Shown here piece by piece: positions 33,151 through 44,922 of a DNA stretch of 64,000 nt. Each line of letters begins with the position of its first letter. Position 1 is the stretch's first letter. Position numbers and translations under genes: made by a program. The stretch is from Okapia johnstoni (taxonomy: Eukaryota; Chordata; Mammalia; Artiodactyla; Giraffidae). Under the pieces are notes generated by a model. The model ran no database searches, had not been told where the DNA came from, and saw only the letters and a list, made by a program, of their open reading frames with translations. The DNA lies in contig CM044318.1 in the NCBI GenBank assembly GCA_024291935.2, positions 82,904,001 through 82,968,000 of the forward strand, read 5' to 3'.

Positions 33151-33917
33151 GTGCTGACGGCCAGCATATGTCAGTTTTCATTTCCTTGATGGTCACCGTC
33201 CCTTGGCATCCTGCTCTTGCTTTCTGGATGCAGCGTGTCCTCTTCCCTCTCCGGGAATAGTAAGTAAACTCTGAAATTGTTTCCTGATTCCCTCAGTGGC
33301 ATTTCCTCAGGGTCTTTTCCCCTTCTCTTCGTCTGCTTCATTCTCTCACTTTCAAGTGTGGGATTTCCCCCTCAAAGTTCTGGCCATCCTGGGCGGTTCA
33401 TCCACACCCAGGAGGGAGACCTAAAAAGACTATGCCTGTGGGTTGTGCTTGTAGACTGGAACCCAGGCTCATTTCTCCAGAGTCCTGCCCTCATCCGTGG
33501 GGTGGACTCCCCCAGTCCTACCTGGGGATGCAATCTGGTTGCAACATACCAGACAGGGTGGGGCCAGAGCTGGGCACCCAGGCTCAGGGTACAGACTTCC
33601 ATGAAACCCTCCATGCCTAGCCCTGCACTTCACCCCACCATCTGCAGCCCAGATGCTCATCGCAGTTTCTTTAGAGAATGAATTTCCTAGATGTGCATGA
33701 GGCCAGCCACTTGGTACAGACTTTCTATCCACAGAAAGTCTACTCCGCCACCCACCCCCTGCCACCCTCATAGCCTGGGGTCTCCCAGCATCGCCGTGCA
33801 CTTGGCCTGCTTCTCCCTGACATTGCTCGGTTAAATCAGTTTCCATTCCTCCACTCTGTCCAGGGAAAAAAATTCTGGTACCTTAAAGCTAACTAATTCC
33901 AATTTTATTCTATTCAC
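33151..33917. other. unique noncoding DNA
   Basis: GC-richer. Frames of up to 134 codons overlap on both strands (33277-33681 and 33469-33846) without a recognisable domain. Confidence 0.5.
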
Positions 33918-33928
33918 TGGGACAGGTT

Positions 33929-34149
33929 CTGGGCTTCCCTGGTGGCTCAGATGGTAGAGAATCTGCCTGCAATGCAGGACACCCAGGTTTGATCCTTGGG
34001 TTGGGAAGATCCCCCCTGGAGAAGGAAATCACTACCCACTGCAATATTCTAGCCTGGAGAATTCCATGGACAGAGGAGCCTGGTCGTCTACAGTCCATGG
34101 GGTCGCAGAAAGTCAGACATGACAGAGTAACTAACATTGATTGATAGAT
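33929..34149 (+). mobile_element. Bov-tA SINE
   Basis: Starts 'ctgggcttccctggtggctc'. Exact 11-bp TSD, TGGGACAGGTT, at 33918-33928 and 34150-34160. The tail is a short gatt-type repeat. Confidence 0.94.
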
Positions 34150-34231
34150 TGGGACAGGTTAGGGGGCAAAAAAAATGTGTGCAGGGGTTATAAGCAGCCC
34201 TTTGGCCAGTCGTTATCCTAGGACAACCCTA

Positions 34232-34392
34232 CTTCAGCCCACCTATAATAAGAATGCTGTTAAAAAGCCAGATTCCTGCCCCAGATCAGATCCACTAAAC
34301 CAGAAGCCCTGTAGGTGGTGCCCAGGAGTCTGCATGTTCAACAAGCTGCCCTGGGGGAGTTTGGATGCAGGTAGCCTAGTGTTTGTCACACA
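34232..34392 (+). repeat. MER20-like hAT-Charlie fragment
   Basis: 'gttaaaaagccagattcctg', 'cccaggagtctgcatgttca' and 'acaagctgccctgggggagt' occur in the order of MER20-type elements. Confidence 0.7.
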
Positions 34393-36270
34393 TGGATAGA
34401 CATCACTCAGAGGAAAGCCAGCCAGGAACCAGGTCTGCTCACCAGGAGCCATAGTTTGGCCTCCTGATTAGTCAGGCCTCCTGCTAGTCTCTGGGCACTC
34501 AGCAATTATGCACTGTGTGTCCACTTGATCTTGGACTCACTGCGTGGTTCTCATGCATTGTGAGCTAAGACAAAGAGCTGCACTGACCCCACTGGGGTGG
34601 GCAGTGTGGGCCTGGTCCATGTTCTAGTTGGCCCTGCACTGGGAGCACTTTTTGGTAGGAGCCAAGGTAAACTCCACACAATAGCAGCCCTTGAGCAGGA
34701 GTACATGGACCAGTGTGTACTGGAAGGGGGGCCCTGATGGACACCACACAGCTAGAGGAATGTGCAGTATCACCCAACAGAGCATGCTCTCAGGAACGTG
34801 ACACCGAGTTCTCATCTCCAAGAGAAGAGGGCTGCTGTGCAAAAGCAGAAGATATACTCTGATGAAAGGCAAATGTTTCAGGCCACAAGAGAAGCTCAGA
34901 TCTGGCTTAGGACCTCCAAGAGGCTGGGGACCCAAAAAGGGGGTCAAAAGGAGAAGCAGCAGAGAAGGCCTGCCAAAGGGAAAACTCAGCATGACAGGGG
35001 GAATGGGGTCTCTGGCTGTTGCCCCATCTCTGTGGGTTGGAAGGTGCCTGAAACACCCCTCTGGACATGTGGATCTGAGGATCAGAGAGGTTTCTAAGGT
35101 TGTACCCCAAGAGGCCCTGCTGTGTTGTCAGCGAACATCCCTACAGGACCCCAGCATGGCCTGAAGGAATGAGCACAAACCAGTCGGCTTGATTCTAGAC
35201 AGAGGACCAACACCTTCCCTCCCCTGCATTTCAGTCTCCTAGACTAGTAAGAGGTTTCTCACCATCTACGGAAGCATCTGTGAGCATTTCCAGGCCTACA
35301 CTCAGCTACTATTCCAAGAGCAACAGTCCTTTCTCCTAACAGCATGTGTGTTGGCTCTGAAGACATACACCATCTTCGCCATCTCTGTATATTCACACAC
35401 TTAACACTGTGTGGCCCTTCCTAACTGCTCTCTAAATGGCCTTACTGACACATTAATTAATTACTCTCTACCAGATATGATTTAAACTGACTGCTGTCCA
35501 TTCAGCTTTTCCCCTTGGCTTGATGCCACCAGATGCACCATCCTGGGAGGCCATTTCAGATCATAGGAAATATGGCATCAACACGTCTTGCAATCACAAA
35601 AATGTGGAAATGTGTGGCTAGTTAGGTCTTTTATTAGGGTTTGTTTGAGGCTGATTGTTTATTGAAAGAAAAAAAAGCACAAATTGCCTTTCAAAGAAGT
35701 GGAATGTATGTTCTGTAAAAATTCACAAGAGCCAAGTGTGGCTTGGAAAGTGTTGTGGTTGACTTGAAATAATAGAACATGAGTGTGTGTGCATGTGTGT
35801 GCATGTGCAATAGAAAGAGGCTGCATCAAGAGAGAAAGACAGAACCATATCCTTCTCTAGATAAGTTGATTTCTTAAACATTAGTGGAGTGAACAAGCCT
35901 CCCCATGCTGCTGTCACTCCCTTGTCTAGAATTTGAGCTCTATAAACACAGGAAGGGGGATCTTTGTAGCTGTTTTTATTACTATCAAACCTTTTTCAAC
36001 CAAGGAGATGGATAATGAGTCTCTGGATATGTAATTTTTAGCATAAAAAAAGGAGCACACCACAGTGTCCATCACCATGGTTGACCAGATGTCCTAACTC
36101 CAGGACCGCATGGGTTGAGAGATTGTTGTTTGCCTTTCTTGTGGGCCAGACCAGCCTTCTCTCACCAGGAGCTCTGCAACCCCAGCTTCACTGTTTCGTA
36201 GTCATCTTTCTCTGCATTAACACTTTTCCTCTTCAAAATCCCTCCCTTGAAAATAAACTGGGGCTGTTGT
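34393..36270. other. unique noncoding DNA
   Basis: About 1.9 kb with no recognised repeat apart from a short tg/catg-rich tract at about 35783-35808. Frames near 34624-35164 overlap on both strands; none has a domain I recognise, and I do not call a gene. Confidence 0.45.
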
Positions 36271-36735
36271 GGTAATGCCTACTAACAGTGAAAATGCACA
36301 GCAACTCGATGCAGTCACGAATACTTGTGAGAAGGTATTCACTACAGCCTGGTTTGTAACAGCAAAAGTTGAAGGCCTCCTAAAAGTCCACCAATAAAGA
36401 TTGGTCAATAAATTATGACATCATCACACTATGGAAGTCTGCATAGAACCTAAAATGAATGAGGTACCTGTCTGTACTAACTTGGGAGGGTATCCATGCT
36501 AGACTATTGGGGGAAGACCACTATGGAGAGTATATACACAATTTTGTTTAAAAATTAAGATGTCTACCAACGCATAATAGATGTCTGTATGTTTCTATGT
36601 GCACAGAAAAAGTTCTGGAAAGATACACACTAAACTAAGAACAGTGATTACATTCAGAGAATGCAATTAATAAGGATGGAGTGATAAGGAAGGTGATTTT
36701 CATGTTTTTATTACAATGGACTAATTTCGTAAGTT
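36271..36735 (+). mobile_element. old L1 3' end
   Basis: The order 'gtttgtaacagcaaaagttg', 'aataaagattggtcaataaa', 'tcacactatggaagtctgca' and 'ctggaaagatacacactaaa' is that of the ORF2 end and 3'UTR of old mammalian L1s. Highly diverged, with no open frame. Confidence 0.75.
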
Positions 36736-37245
36736 TTTTTAAAATCCTCGATCCCTTATTTACACACAAATCTCTGCAGGAGGGGTCATTCCATGCTGAG
36801 GTCCAGTAGCTTGGCTGAAACCTGGGGGAGCTATGGAAGGGAATATTTACTATACAATCAGCTGAGAACCAGCCCAAGGGTGATCACAGGAAAGGGGGTT
36901 TCAGAGCCCAGACAGAATGCATGTGGTGAAGATGCCCTGTTCAGGACAATCCCTCGCCTACAGACCAAAGAACAGGAAGAGTCACAAGAAGGACTTGTGG
37001 ACGGCTGCCCTCTCTTGGGTGGATGATGATGCCCCACGGGCAGTCCAGTCTCCTTGCGTCCCGTCTCTACCACAGGACTTCCTTTCTCGAAGACACTGCT
37101 CATGCACAGAGTGTGAAAACCAATGGACTAAATTATAAATGGGCTGGCCTGTTACTCATCTCATGGCTTCCCTTTATAATGTTTGAATCATTTTATAGTT
37201 TTAAATATCAGCATCTCTACTTGGTGAAAAGAACTTAAAATCAGT
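36736..37245. other. unique noncoding DNA
   Basis: No recognised repeat or gene. Confidence 0.5.
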
Positions 37246-37348
37246 CACATTTGGAATAGATACCTGTATAACTGAATCACTTTGCTGAACACCTGAAACT
37301 AACACAACATTGTTAACCAACTATATTCCAGTGTAAAATAAATAAATA
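37246..37348 (+). mobile_element. L1 3' tail
   Basis: 'ctgtataactgaatcacttt' followed by 'acctgaaactaacacaacat' and an aaataaataaa tail: the last 100 bp of a ruminant L1. Confidence 0.85.
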
Positions 37349-37600
37349 AAGACGTCCCTGATGGTCCAGGGGGTTAAGATTCTGCCTTGCAGTGCAGGGG
37401 GTGTGGGTTTGACTCCTGGTGAGGGAAGTAAGGTCCCACATGCTGCAGAACAACTAAGCCTACATGCTGAACTAGGTAGCCCACTTGCCAGAACCAGACG
37501 GAGTCCATGAGCCAGAGGAATGATTCACGTGACCCACTGAAAATCTCACATGCTAAACACAGCATGCCCAACACAGCCAAATAAAAATAAATAAAAGGCA
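37349..37600 (+). mobile_element. long CHR-type SINE
   Basis: Starts 'agacgtccctgatggtccag', continues through the longer CHR body (the 'gctgcagaacaactaagcct' part that shorter copies lack) and ends 'cacagccaaataaaaataaa'. It inserted into the A-rich tail of the L1 to its left. Confidence 0.88.
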
Positions 37601-38326
37601 TTAAGTTTATTAAAAAATGAATAACTTAAATAAGTCACATTTGGGCAACTTGATACAGACGTAACAGTATTCCCATTACATAAAGAAATCTTTGTCATTT
37701 CCCATCCTGCACTAGATGATGTAGTAGTTGACTGACATCTAAACACTGCCGTCTGCTAAAATCAACAAGAGTTGGGCAGAGCCTAGGATTTTGGTTGAGA
37801 TCCCAAGCAATCTACTGACATTTCCCCAACACCACTTACTATATTTTAGTGTCAGAATCAGTTGAACGGTGGGTTCTAAAGACAGCAACTGAATACATTT
37901 GTGCTTTGGGAAAAAGCATCCAATGTGATCCTCACCCATCACTTAGTTAGAAGGGGGAAAACCTTAAGGGGAGCCGTTTTCTTTCAACTGCACTATGCCG
38001 GCAGAGCACATACGGATTCTGTAACACAACACACCGCAACCACTGTGATTTATCCGCACAAGGTAACGCCTGAGCCAAAAGAAAATCTAAATCTCAGAAA
38101 GATCACCTTTCTCTGTTGGGAAAGTGCAGGGGCCATCCATCCTGGAGGTACGAACCGCACAAGGGTTGCAGTGCCCTCTGGTGGTTATTGCTTTTTCCTG
38201 CATCGCGCCCTCGCAGGAATCCACTTGCCCTATGGAATCCAAGCAGCTCCATGCAACGGGTGGTGTGGGTGATGGGAGGCCCACAGGAAGAAAGTATCTG
38301 AAACTGAAAGAAAGCCATCATCACGT
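37601..38326. other. unique noncoding DNA
   Basis: No recognised repeat or gene. Short overlapping frames around 38087-38567 partly read into the next SINE. Confidence 0.5.
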
Positions 38327-38540
38327 GACCTTCCCAGGTGGCTCAGTGATAAAGAATCAGCCTGCCAATGCAGGCGGCCCAAGAGACGTGGCTTTGATCC
38401 CAGGAAGATCCCCTGAAAAAGGAAATGACAACTCACTCCAGTATTCTTGCCATGGAGAATCCTTGGACAGGGGAGCTTCACAGGCTAGAGTCCACGGGGT
38501 CACAAAGAGCTGGACACGACTGAGCACTCACACACTGCAT
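38327..38540 (+). mobile_element. Bov-tA SINE
   Basis: Starts 'gaccttcccaggtggctcag', ends near 'gactgagcactcacacactg'. Carries an extended tRNA-like part ('caagagacgtggctttgatc'). Confidence 0.9.
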
Positions 38541-38848
38541 CAACACTTAAAACTACGACTAGAATGACTAGCGGGTGGCAGGCTTGTCTCCCCTGTGTCA
38601 TACTGAGAGCTGGCGCCTCACAGACAAGGCGATGGGTTCTGTAAAGTTCTGGTGGGTCCTCTCTAGATCTGGGGAAAAACATGATGAAATGCCCAACCAT
38701 GAAGAAAAGCAACACTGTCCGGTGGGAGAACACAAAGAAGCTGTGGGGCCGGTTCAGCCACTTGCTGGTTAAGAAACACAGGACAAGACATTTGGCTTCT
38801 ATAGTTTGTTTATCTGTGAAATGGCAGGAAGGAGCCCCACCTCCTGAA

Positions 38849-39044
38849 GTGAAGTGAAAGTCACTCAGTCGTGTCCGACTCTCTGCGACCCCATGGGCTA
38901 TACAGTAGATGGAATTCTCCAGGCCAGAATACTGGAGTGGGTAGCGTTTCCCTTCTCCAGGGGATCTTCCCAACCCAGGGATCGAACCCAGGTCTCCTGC
39001 ATCGCAGGCAGATTCTTTACCAACTGAGCTATCAGGAAAGCCCT
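38849..39044 (-). mobile_element. Bov-tA SINE
   Basis: Minus-strand SINE; the left end 'tgaagtgaagtgaaagtcac' is its 3' end and the right 'tatcaggaaagccc' its head. Confidence 0.9.
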
Positions 39045-39239
39045 GCGTCACTGTCCAAACGAACAGGATAGTATGAGTGACAGCTTAGCAGAGGGCAGGC
39101 AGTCCCTTGGTGGCAACTGTCACAAAAGTGCTGCAAGCTCACTCCTTGTTTTAGGTTCTTTACTTTATAAGACTATGCAAGACAATGGGTGTTTTGATTT
39201 CCTTTTATTAACATATAGTTTATGTATAATATCAACTAA
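39045..39239. other. unassigned DNA upstream of BovB
   Basis: Partly AT-rich. 'ttattaacatatagtttatg' near 39206 may be an L1 trace but I cannot assign it. Confidence 0.4.
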
Positions 39240-40348
39240 GTTTCAGTGGAAGTGACAAATAGATTCAAGGGATTAGATCTGATTGACAGTGTGCCTGAAG
39301 AAATACAGATGGAAATCCATAAGATTGTACAGGAAAAGAAATACAAGAAAAAGAAATACATCAAGGCAAAATGGTTGTCTGAGGAGGCCTTACAAATAGC
39401 TGAGAAAAGGAGAGAATAGAACGTCAAAGGAGGAAAGGAAAGATATACTCATCTGAATGTAGATTTCCAAAGAATAGCAAGGAGAGATAAGAATGTGTTC
39501 TTAAGTGAACAATGCAAAGACACAGAGGGAAACAATAGAATGGGAAAGACTGGAGATCTCTTCAGGAAAATTAGAGATACCAAGGGAACATTTCCAGGAG
39601 GATGGCATGAAAACCCACTCCAGTATTCTTGCCTGGAGAATTCCCATGGACAAAGGAGCCTGGCAGACTTCAGTCCATGGGGTGACAAAGAGTCGGACAC
39701 AACTGAGTGACTAAGCACACGGGAACATTTCATTGAAAGATGGGCACAATAAAGGACAGAAACAATGTGGACATAATAGAAGCAGAGATATTAACAAGAG
39801 GTGGCAAGAATACACAGAAGAACTGTACAAAAAAGGTCTTAATGACCCAGATAACCACGATGGTGTGATCACTTACCTAGAGCCAGACATCCTGGAGTGT
39901 GAAGTCAAGTGGACCTTAAGAAGCATTTCTATGAACAAAGTTAGTGGAGGTGATGGAATTACAGCTGAGCTATTTCAAAGCCTAAAAGATGATATTGTTA
40001 AAGTGCTGCACTCAATATGCCAGCAAATTTGGAAAACTCAGCAGTGGCCACAAGACTGGAAAAGGTCAGTTTTCATTCCAATCCCAAAGAAAGGCAATGC
40101 CAAAGAATGTTCAGGCTACCACACAATTACACTCATTTCACAGGCTAAAGGTAATGCTCAAAATTCTTCAAGCTAGGTTTCAACAGTACATGAACAAAGA
40201 AATTCCAGATGTTCAAGCTGGATTTAGAAAACGGCAGAGGAAGCAGAGATCAAATTGCCAACATCCACTGTATCATAGAAAAAGCAAGAGAGTTCCAGAA
40301 AAACACCTACTACTGCTTCATTGATGACCCTTAAGCCTTTTACTGTGT
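39240..40348 (+). mobile_element. BovB LINE, left part of the outer copy
   Basis: The longest BovB in the window (about 2 kb when the two inserts are left out). It starts near 'tcagtggaagtgacaaatag', upstream of the reverse transcriptase, so it keeps the end of the endonuclease-RT linker. A short SINE splits it at 39595-39720 and an inverted BovB splits it at 40349-41692. It resumes at about 41693. Confidence 0.94.
39595..39720 (+). mobile_element. short BOV-A-type SINE in BovB
   Basis: A head-less SINE monomer ('aggaggatggcatgaaaacc' to 'gagtgactaagcacac'). Exact 11-bp TSD, GGGAACATTTC, at 39584-39594 and 39721-39731, made from BovB sequence. Confidence 0.94.
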
Positions 40349-42734
40349 TGTTGTTGTTCAGTCACTCAGTCAGGTCCAACTCTTTATGACCCCATGGACT
40401 GCAGCACACCAGGCTTCACTGTCCTTTGCCATCTCCTGGAGCTTGCTCAAACTCATGTCCATTGAGTCAGTAATGCCATCCAACCATCTCATCCTCTGCT
40501 GTCTGCTTCTCCTCCTGCTTTCAATCTTTCCCAGAATCAGGGTCTTTTCCAAAGAGTCAACTCTTCGCATCAGGTGTCCAAAGTATTGGAGCTTTCAGCT
40601 TCAGCATCAGTCCTTCTAATGAATATTCAGGACTGATTTCCTTTAGGATTGACTGGTTTGACTCCTTGCAGTCCAAGGGACTCTCAAGAGTCTTCTCCAA
40701 CACCACAGTTCAAAAGCATCAATTCTTCAGTGCTCAGCTTTCTTTATGGTCCAACACTCAAAATCCATACATGATTACTGGAAAAACCATAGCTTTGACT
40801 AGATGGACCTTTGTTGGCAAAGTAATGTCTCTGCTTTTTAATATGCTGTCTAGGTTTGTCATAGTTTTTCTTCCAAGGACCAAGCATCTTTTAATTTCAT
40901 GGCTGCAATCACCATCTGCAGTGATTTTGGAGCCCAAGAAAATAAAGTCTCTCACTGTTTCCATTGTTTCCCCATCTATTTGCCATGAAGTGATGGGACT
41001 GGATACCATGATCTTAGTTTTCTGAATGTTGTTTTAAGGCAGCTTTTTCACTCTCCTCTTTCACTTTCATCAAGAGGCTCTTTAGTTCCTCTTTGCTTTC
41101 TGCCCTAAGGGTGGTGTCATCTGCATATCTGAGGTTATTGATATTTCTCCCAGGAATCTTGATCCAGCTTGTGCTTCATCCAGCGTTTCTCATGATGTAC
41201 TCTGCATATAAGTTAAATAAGCAGGGTGACAGTGTACAGCCTTGATGGACTCCTTTCCCAATTTTAAACCAGTCTGTGTTCCATGTCCAGTTCTAACTGT
41301 TACTTCTTGACCTGCATATAGGTTTCTCAGGAAGCAGGTAAGGTGGTCTGGTATTCCCATCTCTTGAAGAATTTTCCACAGTTTGTTGGGGTCCACATAG
41401 TCGAAGGCTTTAGCGTAGGAGATGAAGCAGAATTAGATGTTTTTCTGGAATTCTCTTACTTTTTCCATGAGCCAGTTGTTGACAATTTGATTTCTGGTTC
41501 CTCTGCCTTTTTTAAATCCAGCTTGAGTATCTGGGAGTTCTTGGTTCACATACTGTTGAAGGCTAACCTGGAGGATTTTGAGCATTATTTTGTTAGCATG
41601 TGAGATGAGTGCAATTGTGCGCTAGTTCGAACAATCTTTGGCATCGTCCTTCTTTGAGACTGGAATGAAAACTGACTTCTTCCAGTCCTATGACTGTGTA
41701 GATCACAACAAACTGTGGAAAATTCTTAAAGAGATGGGAATACTAAAACACCTGACCTGCCTCCTGAGAAACCTGTATGCAGGTCAAGAAGCAACAATTA
41801 GAACTGGACTTGAAACAACAGACTGGTTTAAAACTGGGAAAGGAGTCTGTCAAGGCTGTACACTGTCACCCTGCTTATTTAACTTATATGTAGAGTACAT
41901 CATGCAAAATGCCAGGCTGGATAAAACTCAAGCTGGAATCAAGATTGCTGGGAGAAATATCAACAACCTCAGATATGCAGAAGACACCACCCTTATGACA
42001 GAAAGTGAAGAGGAACAAAAGAGCCTCTTGATGAAGGTGAAAGAGGAGAGTGAAATACTGGCTTAAAACTCAACATTCAAAAAACAAAGATCATGGCATC
42101 TGGTCCCATCACTTCATGGCAAATAGATGGGGAAACGGTGGAGACAGTGAGAGACTTTATTTTCCTGGGCTCCAAAATCACTTCAGATGGTGATTGCAGC
42201 CATGAAATTAAAAGATGCTTTCTCCTTGGAAGAAAATCTATGACAAACCTTGACAGCTTGTTAAAAAGCAGAGACATTATTTTGCCAACAAAGGTCCATC
42301 TAGTCAAAGCTATGGTTTTTGCAGTAGTCATGTATGGATGTGAGAGTTGGACCGTGAAGAAAGCTGAGCACCGAAGAATTGATGCTTTTGAACTGTGGTG
42401 TTGGAGAAGACTCTTGAGAGTCCCTTGGACTGCAAGGAGATCCAACCAGTCCATCCTAAAGGAAATCAGTCCCAAGTGTTCATTGGAAGGACTGATGCTG
42501 AAGCTGAAGCTCCAATACTTTGGCCATCTGATGCAAAGAGTCGACTCATTGGAAAAGACTCTGATGCTGGGAAAGATTGAGGGCAGGAGGAGAAGAGAGC
42601 AACAGAGGAAGAGATGGTTGGATGGCATCACCGACTCAGTAGACACAAGTTTGAGCAAACTCCGGGAGATAGTGAAGGACAGGAAGCCTGGCGTGCTGCA
42701 GTCCATGGGGTCTCAAAGCGTTGGACATGACTGA
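39733..42734 (+). pseudogene. BovB ORF of the outer copy (reverse transcriptase and C-terminal region), broken
   Basis: Three open blocks remain. 39733-40176: RT fingers (SICQQIWKTQQWPQDWKRSV). 41638-42066: palm, with the active-site block reading YAED at 41974-41985 where the other copies read YADD, so the first catalytic aspartate is replaced by glutamate. 42093-42734: 213 codons of C-terminal region ([40 protein letters not shown]), unusually long and open for a copy this old. Between the first and second blocks lies the inverted BovB. The frame is lost near 40150 and 42066. Confidence 0.92.
40349..41692 (-). mobile_element. inverted BovB nested in BovB
   Basis: 1344 bp, minus strand: 3' terminus at 40349 ('tgttgttcagtcactcagtc'), 5' truncation at 41692 ('ttccagtcc', within the RT region). 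The exact 7-bp flank ACTGTGT at 40342-40348 and 41693-41699 is part of the host BovB and serves as TSD. Its minus-strand RT core keeps YADD (41116-41127), but stops break the frame. The last 1 kb of this element and the right part of the host BovB are inverted copies of the same region. Confidence 0.95.
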
Positions 42735-42757
42735 GTGACTAAACAACAACAATTGTT
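41693..42757 (+). mobile_element. BovB LINE, right part of the outer copy
   Basis: Continues from 'actgtgtagatcacaacaaa' to the BovB terminus ('gactgagtgactaaacaaca'). The consensus order is unbroken across the insert apart from the 7-bp TSD, which shows the inner BovB arrived later. Confidence 0.95.
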
Positions 42758-43299
42758 AACTCATTAACATTGAACTCATGGTCAACAGCACTGTAACTCA
42801 CGCCGAAACAAAACTCATGTGACAGATGTGTTGTCTCCATGAGGCCCATCCCAGCCTTCCTGTGCTCAGAAACAGTGGATATAACTTTTGTACAACAGGT
42901 GGGGTCATTTTAAACAGTAAAATCACCAACAAAAAGCACAAAATTAAAGCTAGCAGTGTGATATTACATAAAGTGCCTAAAGAACCATGGCTTAAGGTCT
43001 GAAAGCTGGACAAGGAGGCAGCGGGTCAGCTTGCTTGACTTCAGCTAGGAACCTGCACACTGAAGTTTAAGCCACTTTATTCACATGCTTGTCCACAAAT
43101 GTGCAGTATTGATTGGAGGTTACAAATAAATTAGTGAGTAGTTGAATTCAAAAATACCGAATCCATGAATAATGAGGATCAGCTGTACCAGTAGTTCACC
43201 ACCTAGGGTCTGTGGACCCCTCGGTTTGCTAACACCCATTCAGCTGTGCACTAAACAATGTTTTTTTCATAGAACTCTGTTTCTCCTTGAATGAGCCTC
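42758..43299. other. unique noncoding DNA
   Basis: No recognised repeat to about 43190. 'cacctagggtctgtggaccc' near 43201 might belong to another old DNA element. Confidence 0.45.
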
Positions 43300-44010
43300 T
43301 GACAAACAACGGTTATTTAGACTTGCGTAACTAGCTGACATTTTCTCAGGAGTGAATGAAGTCAGCCTGTCACTTCAAGGAAAACAACTGATATTATTTG
43401 TTGCCAAAGATAAAATTTCAAGCTTTCAGGTGAAAATTAGATGTTGGAAAACTAGCACATGCTCCCACAAGGCGGAGAGCCTTCCAATATGTAAACACTT
43501 CTAGGATGTGATTAGAGATGATATCAAGCACTGTGATTTTTGATAGTGTCTAATGAGATGCAGCAACTTTCGGAAGGGCTGCCTCACACGTGAACCAGCA
43601 TTTTCCAAGTGGCCAGTGCATAATGTTACAAAGTGATGCACGGAGAGAAGACCCATCCAAAGTACAAGATAGGAAAATAGGTTTTAATATAACAGAGAAC
43701 GAGAAGTTCATTGATATCATTTCATATTCCACGTTGCAACTAACTTTTAAGGACACTACCCCTTTTGAGTTTTGGTATGGTACACAAGCAGAATAGCCAC
43801 AATTATCTGAAAAGACTATCAGAGTCGTCCTCTTTCTCCAACTACATTTCTGTGTGAGGCCAGGTGTTTCTCATATACCTCAGTCAAACACATTACATTC
43901 CATAAAGAATTGGATAAGAAAAAAGTAGTTGTCTTCTAGTAATCCAGATGTCAAAGAGGCACATAAAAATGTGCAACAACGCCACTCTTCTCACTGTGTT
44001 TTTCTTGGAA
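43300..44010 (+). pseudogene. hAT-Charlie-type transposase 3' remnant
   Basis: A fossil of the C-terminal half of a hAT-superfamily transposase. Translating in shifting frames gives NEVSLSLQGKQLILFVAKDK-like sequence at 43355-43420, then an open stretch at 43590-43796 (NQHFPSGQCIMLQSDARRED; NITENEKFIDIISYSTLQLT; FEFWYGTQAE) that ends in a TAG. Beyond it 'ccacaattatctgaaaagac' continues the hAT dimerisation region (PQLSEK) and 'ctacatttctgtgtgaggcc' its LCE-type block. Related transposases gave rise to domesticated mammalian genes of the ZBED and FAM200 kind. This copy has several frameshifts and stops and no visible terminal inverted repeats, so it is not a gene. Confidence 0.82.
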
Positions 44011-44094
44011 GGTATATATTTTTATTTAACCTTATCTAAATAAAATTTAATATTTAATAAATTTTAATTAAATTAAGTAAATTTATTTAATTTT

Positions 44095-44745
44095 TGCCTT
44101 GGAAATAACCTATCCATTGACAGATGAATGGATAAAAAAGATCTGGTATATACAAACCATGGAATACTACTCAGCCATCAAAAAAGAATGAAATAATGCC
44201 ATTTGCAGCAACATGGATGAACCTAGGGGTTATCATGCTAAGTAAGGTAAGTCAGACAGAGAAAGACAAATACTGTATAATATCACTTATATGTGAAATC
44301 TAAAGTATGATGCAGGGAATCCCCTGTGGTCCACTGGTTAGGAATCAGTGTTTTCACTGCCAAGGCCTGGGTTTGATCCCTGGTTGAGGAACTAAGATTC
44401 TGCAAGCCTCGTGGTGTGGCCCCAAAAATAAAATAAATAAAACATGACACGAATGAACTTATCTATGAAACATAAACATAGAGACATAGAGAACAGATTG
44501 TCACTGGCCAAGGAGGAGTGGGAATGGGGGAGGGGAGGATTGGGAGAGTGGGGTGAGCAGATGCAAACTAGTATATATAGAATGGATAAATAACAAGGTC
44601 CTACTGTACAGCACAGGGGACTACATTCAATATCCTGTGCTAAACCATAATGGGAAAGAATATATATGTATAACTGAACCACTTTGCTGCAGGGCAGAAA
44701 TGAACACAACTCTGTAAATCAACTATACTTCAATTTAAAAAGTTA
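44095..44745 (+). mobile_element. L1 3' end with a nested CHR
   Basis: ORF2 tail ('acagatgaatggataaaaaa', 'ggaatactactcagccatca') and 3'UTR to 'gtaaatcaactatacttcaa'. A CHR SINE splits it at about 44314-44442. It carries once the unit that is duplicated at 1187-1282. Confidence 0.9.
44314..44442 (+). mobile_element. CHR-type SINE
   Basis: Starts 'gggaatcccctgtggtccac', body 'gggtttgatccctggttgag', ends with 'aaaataaaataaataaa'. Inserted in an L1 3'UTR, so it is younger than that L1. Confidence 0.92.
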
Positions 44746-44922
44746 ATATGTTATTTATGTTACCATGTAATAGGTCTGTTATCTTTCTTTTGTAAGTGAA
44801 TTAATAAATCATTTTTAATGTCTCAGTTAAGTTCCAGTGTGGGAAATATACATTAACAAAAGTTAATGTTAATGCCAGCAAAACCCCACATAAACAGGAG
44901 TTCTCCAGGGTTCTCAATCAGG

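Noticed and set aside
34624..35164. Possible processed gene on either strand
   Set aside because: No domain, no poly(A) tail, no flanking TSD, and frames overlap on opposite strands.
39733..42734. BovB reverse transcriptase as a working gene
   Set aside because: Frames are broken, the copy is split by another BovB and its catalytic block reads YAED.
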